64,000 nt of DNA from Brevibacillus_H ginsengisoli (lineage in GTDB: Bacteria > Bacillota > Bacilli > Brevibacillales > Brevibacillaceae). Positions 43,401 to 51,880 of this stretch are shown one piece after another (the first letter of the stretch is position 1; every line of letters begins with the position of its first letter). Location: positions 310,001 to 374,000 of the forward strand of contig NZ_JBNJQR010000003.1 of the NCBI RefSeq assembly GCF_050113715.1. Reading direction: 5' to 3'. Position numbers and translations under genes: made by a program. The notes under the pieces are model-generated. The model searched no databases. It worked only from the letters and a program-made list of their open reading frames with translations, and was not told the DNA's origin.

Positions 43401-43692
43401 GCAAGCGGGCATTCGTGTAAGAACGGTGCAAAAGCTCTCCGAAGGCACGCCAAACCTTTTGGATGAGATTCGTACAGGTCAAGTCAATATCGTGCTCAAC
43501 ACGTTAACCAAAGGCAAGACACCTGCGCGCGACGGCTTCAAGATTCGCCGAGAAGCAGTTGAGAACGGAGCGGTTTGCTTAACGTCTCTCGATACAGCGA
43601 AGGCATTGTTGCATGTCCTCGAAACCATCAGCTTCTCGACAGAGGCGATGCCAGATCAGCAATTCGGCAAAGTGATGGCTGCCGCACACTAA
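40477..43692 (+). CDS. carB: Carbamoyl-phosphate synthase large subunit
   Basis: A 1071-residue enzyme with two homologous ATP-grasp halves. [23 protein letters not shown] opens the first and [28 protein letters not shown] the second. Each has the VRPAY/VRPSY-xLGG ATP-binding segment, and the C-terminal MGS-like allosteric domain (from about residue 935: [18 protein letters not shown]) would bind UMP. It makes carbamoyl phosphate. Length is normal for the Bacillus PyrAB type. Confidence 0.97.
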   Translation: [1071 protein letters not shown]

Positions 43693-43744
43693 TTCAACCA
43701 ACAAGATGATCAGATACGGGTAGGAGAAAGGGAGGAAGAAGCCA

Positions 43745-44461
43745 ATGAAGATGGAGAACCGCATCATCCTGGCGCTTGATTATGGAAACAGAGAGGGAGT
43801 CGAGCGCTGCTTATCCTCTCTTGCTGGCCATGTTCAATATGTAAAAGTAGGTATGGAGCTGTATTACGCACAAGGCCCCAGCATCGTTGAATATCTGAAG
43901 CAGCAAGGCTTGAAGGTCTTCGTCGATTTGAAAGTACACGACATCCCGAATACCGCAAAAGGCGCAATGAGAAGCCTGGCAAGTCTGGGAGCCGATATGG
44001 TGAATGTGCATGTGGCAGGCGGTCTTCAGATGATGGAAGCGGCTAGAGAAGGACTGGAGCAGGGGACCTCTCCCGGAGCTTTACGTCCTCTCCTGATTGG
44101 GGTTACGATGCTGACCAGTACCAGTCTAGAGATGATGAACAACCAATTAGGTATTAGCGGAAGTGTACAGGATGCAGTGGTCTCCTATGCGAAGCTGGCT
44201 AAGCAGGCAGGCATGGACGGAGTTGTGGCCTCGCCGTTAGAAGTTCCGTTGATTAAAGAACAGGTGGGACCAAGCTTCGTAACCGTAACACCTGGAATTC
44301 GCCCGAAGGATTCCGCTTCCGATGACCAGACGCGAATTACAACACCGGAGCAGGCGTTTGCCTTGGGCAGTGATTACATCGTGATCGGACGGGCGATTAC
44401 CGCACATCCCAAGCCAGCAGAAGCTTGGAAAAACATGTTGTCGGTGATTGGGCAAGCATAG
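43745..44461 (+). CDS. pyrF: Orotidine 5'-phosphate decarboxylase
   Basis: A 238-residue TIM-barrel enzyme converting OMP to UMP. The catalytic Lys/Asp motif is VFVDLKVHDIPNTAKGAMR, preceded by VKVGMELYYAQG. The phosphate site is TPGIRPKDSASDDQTRITTPEQAFALGSDYIVIGRAI. It starts at ATG 43745 (GGGAGGAAG upstream), 52 bases after carB, in the place where pyrK and pyrD normally sit in Bacillus operons. Confidence 0.95.
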   Translation: MKMENRIILALDYGNREGVERCLSSLAGHVQYVKVGMELYYAQGPSIVEYLKQQGLKVFVDLKVHDIPNTAKGAMRSLASLGADMVNVHVAGGLQMMEAAREGLEQGTSPGALRPLLIGVTMLTSTSLEMMNNQLGISGSVQDAVVSYAKLAKQAGMDGVVASPLEVPLIKEQVGPSFVTVTPGIRPKDSASDDQTRITTPEQAFALGSDYIVIGRAITAHPKPAEAWKNMLSVIGQA

Positions 44462-44518
44462 AGAATCTAGGCGATAACTTAAGCCGAACGTACCGCTTAT
44501 GAAAAGGGGAATGGGAAC

Positions 44519-45157
44519 ATGACCGTACAATCAAACACAGCGAAGCAAATTGCTTCGAGCTTACTCGATATCGGTGCTGTGCACCTGCGTCCAGATCAAC
44601 CGTTTACCTGGACATCCGGCATCAAGTCGCCAATCTATTGTGATAATCGAATTACGATGTCCCATCCGGCTGTTCGCAGCTTGATCGCGGATAGCTTCGC
44701 GAAAGTGATTCGTGAGCGTTTTCCGCAGGCCGAAGTGATCGCTGGTACAGCGACAGCAGGTATCCCGCATGCTGCGTGGGTAGCCGAGCGAATGAATCTG
44801 CCAATGATTTATGTACGTGACAAGGCCAAAGGGCATGGACGACAAAATCAGATTGAAGGTCAACTGACGGCCAATCAAAAAGTAGTCGTAATCGAGGACC
44901 TGATCTCCACGGGAGGAAGCTCCTTGAAAGCGGCCCAAGCCGTACAGGCTGAGGGAGGAGAAGTGCTCGGAGTTGTGGCTATCTTCTCGTACCAGTTCCC
45001 TGACGCTGAACAGCAATTTGTGGAAGCGGGTATCCCACATACGACGCTCTCTCACTACACCGCACTGTTACAAGCCGCATCGGAGGCCGGAATTATTACC
45101 GCGGAGCAAGAGAAGTTATTAGCTGACTGGCGTAAATCACCCCGTACGTTTTTTTGA
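44519..45157 (+). CDS. pyrE: Orotate phosphoribosyltransferase
   Basis: A 212-residue enzyme that joins orotate to PRPP. The PRPP-binding motif is VVVIEDLISTGGSSLKAAQ; the flexible loop region is YVRDKAKGHGRQNQIEG. The N-terminal block LRPDQPFTWTSGIKSPIYCDNR is typical. AAAAGGGGAA precedes the ATG. Last gene of the operon, followed by a terminator. Confidence 0.96.
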   Translation: MTVQSNTAKQIASSLLDIGAVHLRPDQPFTWTSGIKSPIYCDNRITMSHPAVRSLIADSFAKVIRERFPQAEVIAGTATAGIPHAAWVAERMNLPMIYVRDKAKGHGRQNQIEGQLTANQKVVVIEDLISTGGSSLKAAQAVQAEGGEVLGVVAIFSYQFPDAEQQFVEAGIPHTTLSHYTALLQAASEAGIITAEQEKLLADWRKSPRTFF

Positions 45158-45170
45158 GAATAATTAGAGG

Positions 45171-45205
45171 AAGCTCCCCTGTATGGAACGCAGGGGAGCT
45201 TTTTT
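45171..45205 (+). terminator. Terminator of the pyr operon
   Basis: An 11-bp perfect stem (AAGCTCCCCTG, 45171-45181, with 45191-45201) is followed by six T residues. Confidence 0.95.
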
Positions 45206-45297
45206 CTACAATTTCTCAACTAGGTTTCCATCAGTTTTCCTTAATTGCAGGCTATACTAAATCTCTATATAGTAGCCGTTTAGAGGGTGAGTGGTAC

Positions 45298-48200
45298 ATG
45301 TTCCATAAGTTTACAGTTCTTATTAAAATGATTTCTTCACGAATTCTGAGCCTTTCTTCTCCTGCTCGATTATCGGCAGCAAACTCCATCGGGCTGTTCC
45401 TTGGAATGCTTCCACTAATCGGTGTCAGACTTCCCTTTCTCTTGGTCGTTTCCTTACTCTTTCGTTTGAATTTCTTTGCCTTGCTCATCGGGATGTTCAT
45501 TACGATCATCTTTCCGTTTCTTCACTTGACCACATTTTGGGTAGGAGAGAAGTTGGCTGGCTACGATATTCCGTTTTTCACGTTACGTTATCTTTCTTTT
45601 TCACACCTTGAGGAATGGACTGAAAGCGGTCAATATCATTTGGCCGGAAGTATTATCGTTGGTCTGATTCTTGCCGGATTATTCTACCCGTTGTTTCTCT
45701 TCCTGAACAAAAGGTTTATCACGAGAATAGGTCATAAAGGCAAGACAAAAGGCTTTGTTTTCATGGATGACTCCGGGAATCGCTGGAGCTTGTTCAAGAA
45801 AAGCGCCGTTCTGTTTCTGGTAACGGCCATTTTTGTCGTTTCTTTATTTGGCATCAGCATCAGCATTAATCCTTTTTTGCCTAGCTTGGGATTGCCGACA
45901 ATACATAGACTCTCGGTCATGAGCCCCATAGCGGATAAGATGAGTCAGAAAACGGAGTCCGCTCTGTTAAAATTAAGTGAAAAGAAACATCCTACAGTTC
46001 AAGTAGGGTATTGGAAGCATCATTTTACGAAGCATCAAGTCTCAGGTGCTGCCAATCAGCATGAAGTCTATGCTTTTTATGTGAATTGGGATGAGAATAG
46101 TAAAAGTTCACTGGAGCACAACCTTCGTTCCATCAATGTGCTGGTGCCGGAATGGTATCGTCTCCAACCCGATTTGACGTTGTCGAATGAAACAGACGAT
46201 GATGTAAAGCAGCTTGCTTTGAGCCACCAGATCAAAATCGAGCCTCTGGTGAGCAACTTTGTTAATGGAAAATGGAATAGTGATACGGTTCATCAACTGC
46301 TGCAACCGAATCAAGCGCAAAAACAATGGATTTCACAGCTTGGGGCGGAATTGAAGCGTAATGGGATGAGCGGGGTTAATATCGACTTTGAACAAGTTCA
46401 TGATCAAGACCGGGATAAACTGACAGCGTTTATGACCAAATTGGCGGCTTCGTTGCATCGCCAGGGCTTGTCGGTGACCATGGATGTTCCGGCCAATGAT
46501 GAGCATTACGACTATTACGCGCTGTCCAAAGTAGTCGATAAAATGATCGTCATGTTATACGACGAACACTACGCGAATGGGGAACCGGGTCCAATCTCTT
46601 CTCAAGATTGGTTTACCCATGACCTGAATGCCTTGGATATCCCGCCCGAAAAGATGATTGTCAGTCTGGGTAACTACGGCTATGACTGGGTCGAAGGCAG
46701 TCATGAGCCTGCGGATGTGCTCACGTTTGGGAGTCTGATGGAAATGGCGTCAGAGTCCAAGCTGCAAGTACGCTGGGATGACAAGAGTCGCAATCCTTAT
46801 GTGACATACAAGGTAGGGGAAGATTCACACGTTGTTTGGTTTCTAGACGGCGTAACCTTCTACAACCAGTGGAAAATGGCTCTGAACAACGGTGTTAAAG
46901 ACGTTGCGATCTGGAGATTGGGTTCAGAAGACCCAACGATCTGGAAGTTTTTGCACCATCCGAATAACTCGGACCTTACTCAATTGGAGAACCCTGATCC
47001 TGTCAACTACTTAGGACAAGGAGAGGTACTTAGAATATTGTCAGATGCCCAGTCAGGGAATCGGAATATCGTTTGGGATGGCGACTTCATTAAGTCTGAA
47101 TCCTATGAGAAGCTTCCACAACAGTTCGAGATGATGCGGTATGGGAAACCAAAGGACAAGGAGCTCGTTCTGTCATTTGATGATGGTCCCGATCCGGAGT
47201 ACACTCCGCAGATTCTGGATATCTTGAAACATTACGGGATCAAAGGCGCTTTCTTTATCGTCGGTGAGAACGGCGAAGCGAATCCGGATCTTGTTGAGCG
47301 TATTTACCGTGAAGGACATGAGGTCGGCAACCATAGCTTTACCCATCCGAACATATCGGAAGTAACTCCCTGGAGAACCAAAATGGAGTTGAACGCGACC
47401 CAACGTCTCTTCCAAGAGTTAACTGGACACTCTATGACGCTGTTTCGACCACCTTACGTAGCCGATGCGGAACCATCCACCCCGGCAGAGCTTATTCCGA
47501 TCCTGCGGGCACAGGAAATGGGCTACACGATGGTGGGAGAATTGATTGACCCTAATGACTGGATGAAACCGGGGACCCAAGAAATCATCAAGCGTGTGTT
47601 GAATGATGTTCACAAGGGGAATGTGATACTTCTGCACGATGCGGGCGGAGACCGTTCCCAAACAGTCAAAGCGTTGCCGGTGATCATTGAGACGCTTCAA
47701 AAGCAAGGATATAAGTTCGTAACGATCAGTCAGCTGTTGGGCAAGACCGAGAATCAGATCATGCCAGCGGTTCAATCCCAAGAAAATCCGTTCATGACCT
47801 ATGACCGAGTGGTATTTGATGGAATGATGGGCTCTCAAATGTTCGTTTCCATCGTTTTTCTATCGGCAATCGGGCTGGGGATTCTGCGCATGCTGTTCCT
47901 CGTGTACTATTCCTACCGTCAAAAAAGGAGGAGTCTTGCCTTTCAGCCAACTGATGAAACCTATCAACCATTTGTCAGTGTCGTGATTGCCGCGTACAAC
48001 GAGGAGAGCGTCATTAATAAGACGATTCAGTCGATACTGAAGAGTAAGTATCCCGACTTTGAAGTAATCGTGGTCGACGATGGCTCTAAGGATAGCACGG
48101 CTGAAGTCGTACGCGAGATGTGGGGGAACCACCCTCAAGTCAGACTTATCCAGAAAGAGAACGGAGGGAAATCATCTGCCGTCAATCAGGGCTTTATGGA

Positions 48201-49062
48201 AGCGAAAGGCGAGATTGTTGTTGCGCTTGATGCGGACACCTTGATCTCACCAGATGCGATCCGACTCCTGGCGCGACACTTCAGCAACCCTCGTGTCGCG
48301 GCTGTATCGGGTAATGTGCGTGTGGGGAATATCCGTAATTTGTTAACGCAATGGCAGCATATTGAATATGTGACCGGCTTTAACCTGGAGCGCCGTGCCT
48401 TTTCTCAGCTGAACTGCATTACGGTTGTTCCAGGTGCCATCGGGGCATGGCGCAAAGATGTCGTGGCTAGTGTAGGATACTTCCAAGAGGATACGTTAGC
48501 CGAAGACACGGATATCACCTTAACCTTATTGCGGAAGGGCTATCAGATTGAATTTGAAGAAAAAGCGTATGCCTACACCGAGTCGCCAGAAGATGTGAAG
48601 AGCTTGCTGAAGCAACGTTATCGTTGGTCTTACGGAACCTTGCAATGTCTGTGGAAGCATCGCCCGGCGTTTGTTGAGCGGAGCCACAAACCACTTGCGT
48701 ACATTGCGATGCCGAACATGTGGCTGTTCCAATACATCTTCCAGGCGCTCTCGCCACTGGCTGATATCTTCTTCTTCCTGGGACTATTCCAAGGAAATAC
48801 GAAGAAGGTCATGATTTTCTACGGAATATTTTTGGCAATGGACCTGCTTAGCTCCCTGTACGCCTTTTCACTCGAAAAGGTTAACCCCAAACCGTTGCTC
48901 TGGCTGTTTATTCAGCGGTTTGTTTATCGACAGCTGATGACCTATGTGATTATCAAATCTATTATCTCGGCAATCCGGGGTGGCCAGGTCGGTTGGGGCA
49001 AATTGAAGCGGCTGGGCAATGTGGAGCAGAAGACGGGCGAAACGCTGCATACCTCACCATGA
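45298..49062 (+). CDS. Multidomain polysaccharide enzyme: DUF2062, GH18-like, NodB deacetylase, GT2 synthase
   Basis: A 1254-residue membrane protein. Residues about 15-130 are a DUF2062 membrane domain (LSAANSIGLFLGMLPLIG). A helix near 180 precedes a GH18-like domain (about 235-570) with GVNIDFEQV near 362. A NodB polysaccharide deacetylase follows (from about 621: VLSFDDGPDPEYTPQILD, NHSFTHPN). After a helix near 850 comes a processive GT2 domain with YNEESV, VVDDGS near 925, DADTL, AEDTD near 1067 and QRYRW near 1105, then C-terminal membrane helices. This could make, export and modify a beta-1,4- or 1,6-linked GlcNAc polymer. The frame is open from 45154, inside the pyr terminator; ATG 45298 (GAGGGTGAG upstream) is the credible start. 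Confidence 0.88.
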   Translation: MFHKFTVLIKMISSRILSLSSPARLSAANSIGLFLGMLPLIGVRLPFLLVVSLLFRLNFFALLIGMFITIIFPFLHLTTFWVGEKLAGYDIPFFTLRYLSFSHLEEWTESGQYHLAGSIIVGLILAGLFYPLFLFLNKRFITRIGHKGKTKGFVFMDDSGNRWSLFKKSAVLFLVTAIFVVSLFGISISINPFLPSLGLPTIHRLSVMSPIADKMSQKTESALLKLSEKKHPTVQVGYWKHHFTKHQVSGAANQHEVYAFYVNWDENSKSSLEHNLRSINVLVPEWYRLQPDLTLSNETDDDVKQLALSHQIKIEPLVSNFVNGKWNSDTVHQLLQPNQAQKQWISQLGAELKRNGMSGVNIDFEQVHDQDRDKLTAFMTKLAASLHRQGLSVTMDVPANDEHYDYYALSKVVDKMIVMLYDEHYANGEPGPISSQDWFTHDLNALDIPPEKMIVSLGNYGYDWVEGSHEPADVLTFGSLMEMASESKLQVRWDDKSRNPYVTYKVGEDSHVVWFLDGVTFYNQWKMALNNGVKDVAIWRLGSEDPTIWKFLHHPNNSDLTQLENPDPVNYLGQGEVLRILSDAQSGNRNIVWDGDFIKSESYEKLPQQFEMMRYGKPKDKELVLSFDDGPDPEYTPQILDILKHYGIKGAFFIVGENGEANPDLVERIYREGHEVGNHSFTHPNISEVTPWRTKMELNATQRLFQELTGHSMTLFRPPYVADAEPSTPAELIPILRAQEMGYTMVGELIDPNDWMKPGTQEIIKRVLNDVHKGNVILLHDAGGDRSQTVKALPVIIETLQKQGYKFVTISQLLGKTENQIMPAVQSQENPFMTYDRVVFDGMMGSQMFVSIVFLSAIGLGILRMLFLVYYSYRQKRRSLAFQPTDETYQPFVSVVIAAYNEESVINKTIQSILKSKYPDFEVIVVDDGSKDSTAEVVREMWGNHPQVRLIQKENGGKSSAVNQGFMEAKGEIVVALDADTLISPDAIRLLARHFSNPRVAAVSGNVRVGNIRNLLTQWQHIEYVTGFNLERRAFSQLNCITVVPGAIGAWRKDVVASVGYFQEDTLAEDTDITLTLLRKGYQIEFEEKAYAYTESPEDVKSLLKQRYRWSYGTLQCLWKHRPAFVERSHKPLAYIAMPNMWLFQYIFQALSPLADIFFFLGLFQGNTKKVMIFYGIFLAMDLLSSLYAFSLEKVNPKPLLWLFIQRFVYRQLMTYVIIKSIISAIRGGQVGWGKLKRLGNVEQKTGETLHTSP

Positions 49063-49078
49063 CGAAATAAATGAAGCA

Positions 49079-49123
49079 AAAGCCTTGAGTATAACGGCGG
49101 ACGCCGTTGCTCAAGGCTTTTTT
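49079..49123 (+). terminator. Terminator of the multidomain polysaccharide gene
   Basis: A long stem (GCCTTGAG, 49082-49089, with 49110-49117, plus an inner AACGGCG/CGCCGTT) is followed by six T residues. Confidence 0.9.
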
Positions 49124-49167
49124 CATTGATCCACGAGGAAATCGTCTTGGGTTCTTTGAATAAGCAT

Positions 49168-49197
49168 AAAAAAAGACCTTCTATTACGAAGGTCTTT
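49168..49197 (-). terminator. Terminator of the CcdC-like gene
   Basis: On the minus strand a 10-bp stem (49197-49188 with 49181-49172) is followed by a T-run complementary to 49168-49174. Confidence 0.85.
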
Positions 49198-49202
49198 GAT
49201 TT

Positions 49203-49676
49203 TTATTTCACTTTAAACAGCTGACGATAATTGATAAACATCGCCACGCGCCAAGGAAGAATCATACCAAAGGCGAGAACGAAGAACAATCCGGCCGTCT
49301 GTGTTGCTGTGAATGCATCCCCGACGAACACTTTGACAATCAAGCGAATGACGAACAGTGACAGCAGAATGGCGATGAAGGCTTTGGAACGGCGAAGATA
49401 TATCTCATTGTCCACCACTTCGAAGCGTGAGGTCAGGATCAACGGAATCGAAAATAATGTGCCAACGACGAAAGCGATCAGATCATACGGGATGGGTGTA
49501 ACAAATTCCGGTGAGCTAAACATTGCAAATCCTGTTGCCATACCGAAAGGAGGTGCAATGATTTTCAAGGCAGATACAGGCTTCTTAGCAGCTTTTAAAC
49601 GTACGATTAGTACGGAAGTGAACATAAATATGGCAACAAATGTGCCCAAAACAGCAGGTGAAATCGAATGCAGCAT
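49203..49676 (-). CDS. CcdC-like (DUF1453) membrane protein
   Basis: A 157-residue protein with five hydrophobic segments. The family pattern is LIVRLKAAKKPVSALKIIAPPFGMATGFAMF, RFEVVDNEIYLRRSKAFIAIL and a C-terminal WRVAMFINYRQL. CcdC is encoded near cytochrome c biogenesis genes in B. subtilis but is not essential for it; no such neighbours exist here. GGAGATG precedes the ATG. It is alone between two terminators. Confidence 0.82.
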   Translation of the reverse strand: MLHSISPAVLGTFVAIFMFTSVLIVRLKAAKKPVSALKIIAPPFGMATGFAMFSSPEFVTPIPYDLIAFVVGTLFSIPLILTSRFEVVDNEIYLRRSKAFIAILLSLFVIRLIVKVFVGDAFTATQTAGLFFVLAFGMILPWRVAMFINYRQLFKVK

Positions 49677-49770
49677 GTGTACATCTCCTTCCGACAGTAT
49701 ACTAAAACCTAAGAACTGTCTATTCAGTTAGTCTACACAATTATACACCATTTCGCTATTGAAAATGCTG

Positions 49771-49799
49771 AAAAAATGGTGCCAAATCCACCATTTTTT
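49771..49799. terminator. Terminator between the MFS and CcdC-like genes
   Basis: An 11-bp stem (AAAAAATGGTG, 49771-49781, with 49789-49799) has A/T runs on both sides. Read on the minus strand it ends the MFS gene whose stop is at 49836. Confidence 0.8.
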
Positions 49800-49835
49800 C
49801 AATCAAATTTCGATCTCTTCTACAAGAGATTTACA

Positions 49836-51050
49836 CTAGGCGCTTTTGTTGGAAACCACCTCCTGATATTGGCGAACCACGATCGTATGACGCTTGACAT
49901 AATACAAGGAAACAAACCCCGATACGAGGGTGAAAACAGCTAGCACTTTTAAATACCAGGAGGCCCCGAACAGATCAAGACAAGCACCTGTTGTCAGAAG
50001 GGTGATTTGAAACAAAACGCGATCCAGCATACCTTTAAAGGAAAAGAATCTTCCTTGTGTGTCCGCAGGAAGTCTCTTCTGAAAGATCGTCGTGATCATC
50101 GGAAAAAAGAAGCCAACCGTAAAACCAAACAAGCCAAATCCGGCAAGTACCATCCCCATGCTCTCTACATAGGACATCCCGTAAAATGAGAGGGCAAAAA
50201 CCAGCACCAAGAGGGTAGAAGAGACCACCAGATTACGATCCCCAATCCAACGCTTAGCGAGGATTCCGGCTAGCAGGATACTGCCTCCTTCAACCGGATA
50301 AATGTAACCCATCAGCTCAGGCGAATGCTGAATCTCGCTAAACTTCATCACCAACAGATTAAATCCACCCAGAAAAAGCGTAATAACCCCCATGTTTACC
50401 ATGCCCACGAGAACACTCGGTTCGGAGCGGATCATGCTGAAAACCTCGGTGAAGCGAATTTTTTGTTTCTGTACCGCTTGCGGTTTTTCAGTGGAGGGAA
50501 TGCGTAAAGCCAGTGAAAGAGCAGCGAGAATAACATACGAGATAAGCGTAAAGGTAAACAGTGTGGACAAGGACATAGAAGCCACCATAAATCCGGCGAC
50601 GGCAGTCCCACCAATTCTCGCAAGGGTTGAAATATTCAGATAAATACCATTAGCTTTTAATAGCTCCTCAGAAGGGACAACGGACGGAATGGATGCTTGC
50701 AAGGCGGGAAAATAGAATCCGGCTGCCACTTGTATGACAACCATCGAGGCAACCATCCAACCGATGGAATCGTAAGCGAGTGCTGGATACATACAGATCG
50801 GACCTAAGCACCTCACGACACTAGCCGCAAAAATAACGCGCCGCTTATCCATTCGGTCAATGAGTACCCCCGCTTTGGGCGCTATGAGGACACTGACAAA
50901 CAATCCGCTCATCAGGATCAAACTCTTCAGAAAATCAGACGAGAGCAAGCCCTGCATAAACTTCAAATTCGCGATCAATCCAATCCAGGCACCAGTTCCT
51001 GAGATAATTTCGCCAGTCATCAGAAGGATAAAAGTTTTATTTCGTAGCAT
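49836..51050 (-). CDS. MFS transporter
   Basis: A 404-residue transporter with about 12 membrane segments, of the enterobactin/macrolide exporter-like MFS group. The motif A region is FVSVLIAPKAGVLIDRMDKRRVIFAASVVRC. LRNKTFILLMTGEIISGTGAWIGLIANLKFM is the typical first helix. The frame is open to 51107, but GGGGG at the right distance and a promoter (51097-51124) favour ATG 51050. Substrate is unknown. It is divergent from the CPBP gene. Confidence 0.85.
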   Translation of the reverse strand: MLRNKTFILLMTGEIISGTGAWIGLIANLKFMQGLLSSDFLKSLILMSGLFVSVLIAPKAGVLIDRMDKRRVIFAASVVRCLGPICMYPALAYDSIGWMVASMVVIQVAAGFYFPALQASIPSVVPSEELLKANGIYLNISTLARIGGTAVAGFMVASMSLSTLFTFTLISYVILAALSLALRIPSTEKPQAVQKQKIRFTEVFSMIRSEPSVLVGMVNMGVITLFLGGFNLLVMKFSEIQHSPELMGYIYPVEGGSILLAGILAKRWIGDRNLVVSSTLLVLVFALSFYGMSYVESMGMVLAGFGLFGFTVGFFFPMITTIFQKRLPADTQGRFFSFKGMLDRVLFQITLLTTGACLDLFGASWYLKVLAVFTLVSGFVSLYYVKRHTIVVRQYQEVVSNKSA

Positions 51051-51096
51051 TGGGAATAACCCCCTTTTCAATAAAAAATCTTTTATTGTTTTCTCT

Positions 51097-51124
51097 AGTA
51101 TACCCACCAGTTTCGATTTGGCAA
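51097..51124 (-). promoter_or_regulatory. Candidate promoter of the MFS gene
   Basis: On the minus strand TTGCCA (51124-51119), 16 bases, TATACT (51102-51097). It lies between the divergent MFS and CPBP genes. Confidence 0.5.
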
Positions 51125-51178
51125 GAATGGGAAATGATAATGGGGATTTTCATTCAAGGAGAGAGGGTGAGCGGGATC

Positions 51179-51877
51179 ATGTCAAGACAAGGCACCCTCC
51201 TGATCTACTTCGGATACGGTCTTCTCGCCTTTTTAGCGGTTTATTGCGGGCTGTTTGTTTTCCGTTCTTTGATTGTAACATTTGTGCTGTTTCATTTGTT
51301 AGTGTGCTTTGGAATCCCGATTTTTCACGGGATATGGGAAGGTCGACTGAAGACGAATCTGAGGGATCTGGGGGTAAGTCGTCCTGAACTGTTGAAGGAT
51401 TCTTTGGTGGCTGGGATTGGCAGTGGAGCGGTGCTCATGTTCGGAGTCATTGCGGGATTCTACCTCATACTTCAAGCGGGAGTTGATCCTAACTGGATTC
51501 GCTTGGTGTTGATACAGTGGGGACTCACCCGTAATTGGTTCTGGATATTTGTGATGTATATGATTATCGGCAATTCCTTTATGGAAGAGCTGATGTGGCG
51601 AGGATTTCTCTTGGAGCGTTTGCAACGAATCGTATCCCTGACAGGGGCGAGGGCGATTAGCAGTTTTTTTTATGCCTCGTATCATGTTTTGGTGGGTGTC
51701 GTATTGTTTGGCTGGAAGTGGGGGTTCATTGTCGCGTTACTTGCTTGGGTTTTGGGGATGTTTTGGTCACTATTGGTCGGCAGGTACGCGTCCCTTCTGT
51801 CCTCGTGGCTCAGTCATATGATGGTTGATGTGGGAATCATGATCTCGCTGATTCATTGGATTATGGATGGGGGATGA
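51179..51877 (+). CDS. CPBP family intramembrane metalloprotease
   Basis: A 232-residue membrane protein with about seven hydrophobic segments. The CPBP (Abi/CAAX protease-like) motifs are present: EExxxR in SFMEELMWRGFLLERL, a His in FFYASYHVL, and a third motif His in LLSSWLSHMMVD. Such proteases are linked to bacteriocin self-immunity or protein maturation. ATG 51179 has GAGAGGGTGA upstream; earlier in-frame starts overlap the divergent gene. It is 3 bases from the next gene, so the two are co-transcribed. Confidence 0.82.
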   Translation: MSRQGTLLIYFGYGLLAFLAVYCGLFVFRSLIVTFVLFHLLVCFGIPIFHGIWEGRLKTNLRDLGVSRPELLKDSLVAGIGSGAVLMFGVIAGFYLILQAGVDPNWIRLVLIQWGLTRNWFWIFVMYMIIGNSFMEELMWRGFLLERLQRIVSLTGARAISSFFYASYHVLVGVVLFGWKWGFIVALLAWVLGMFWSLLVGRYASLLSSWLSHMMVDVGIMISLIHWIMDGG

Positions 51878-51880
51878 AAA

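Noticed and set aside
45154..45297. Longer N-terminus for the multidomain polysaccharide enzyme
   Set aside because: It would run through the pyr operon terminator.
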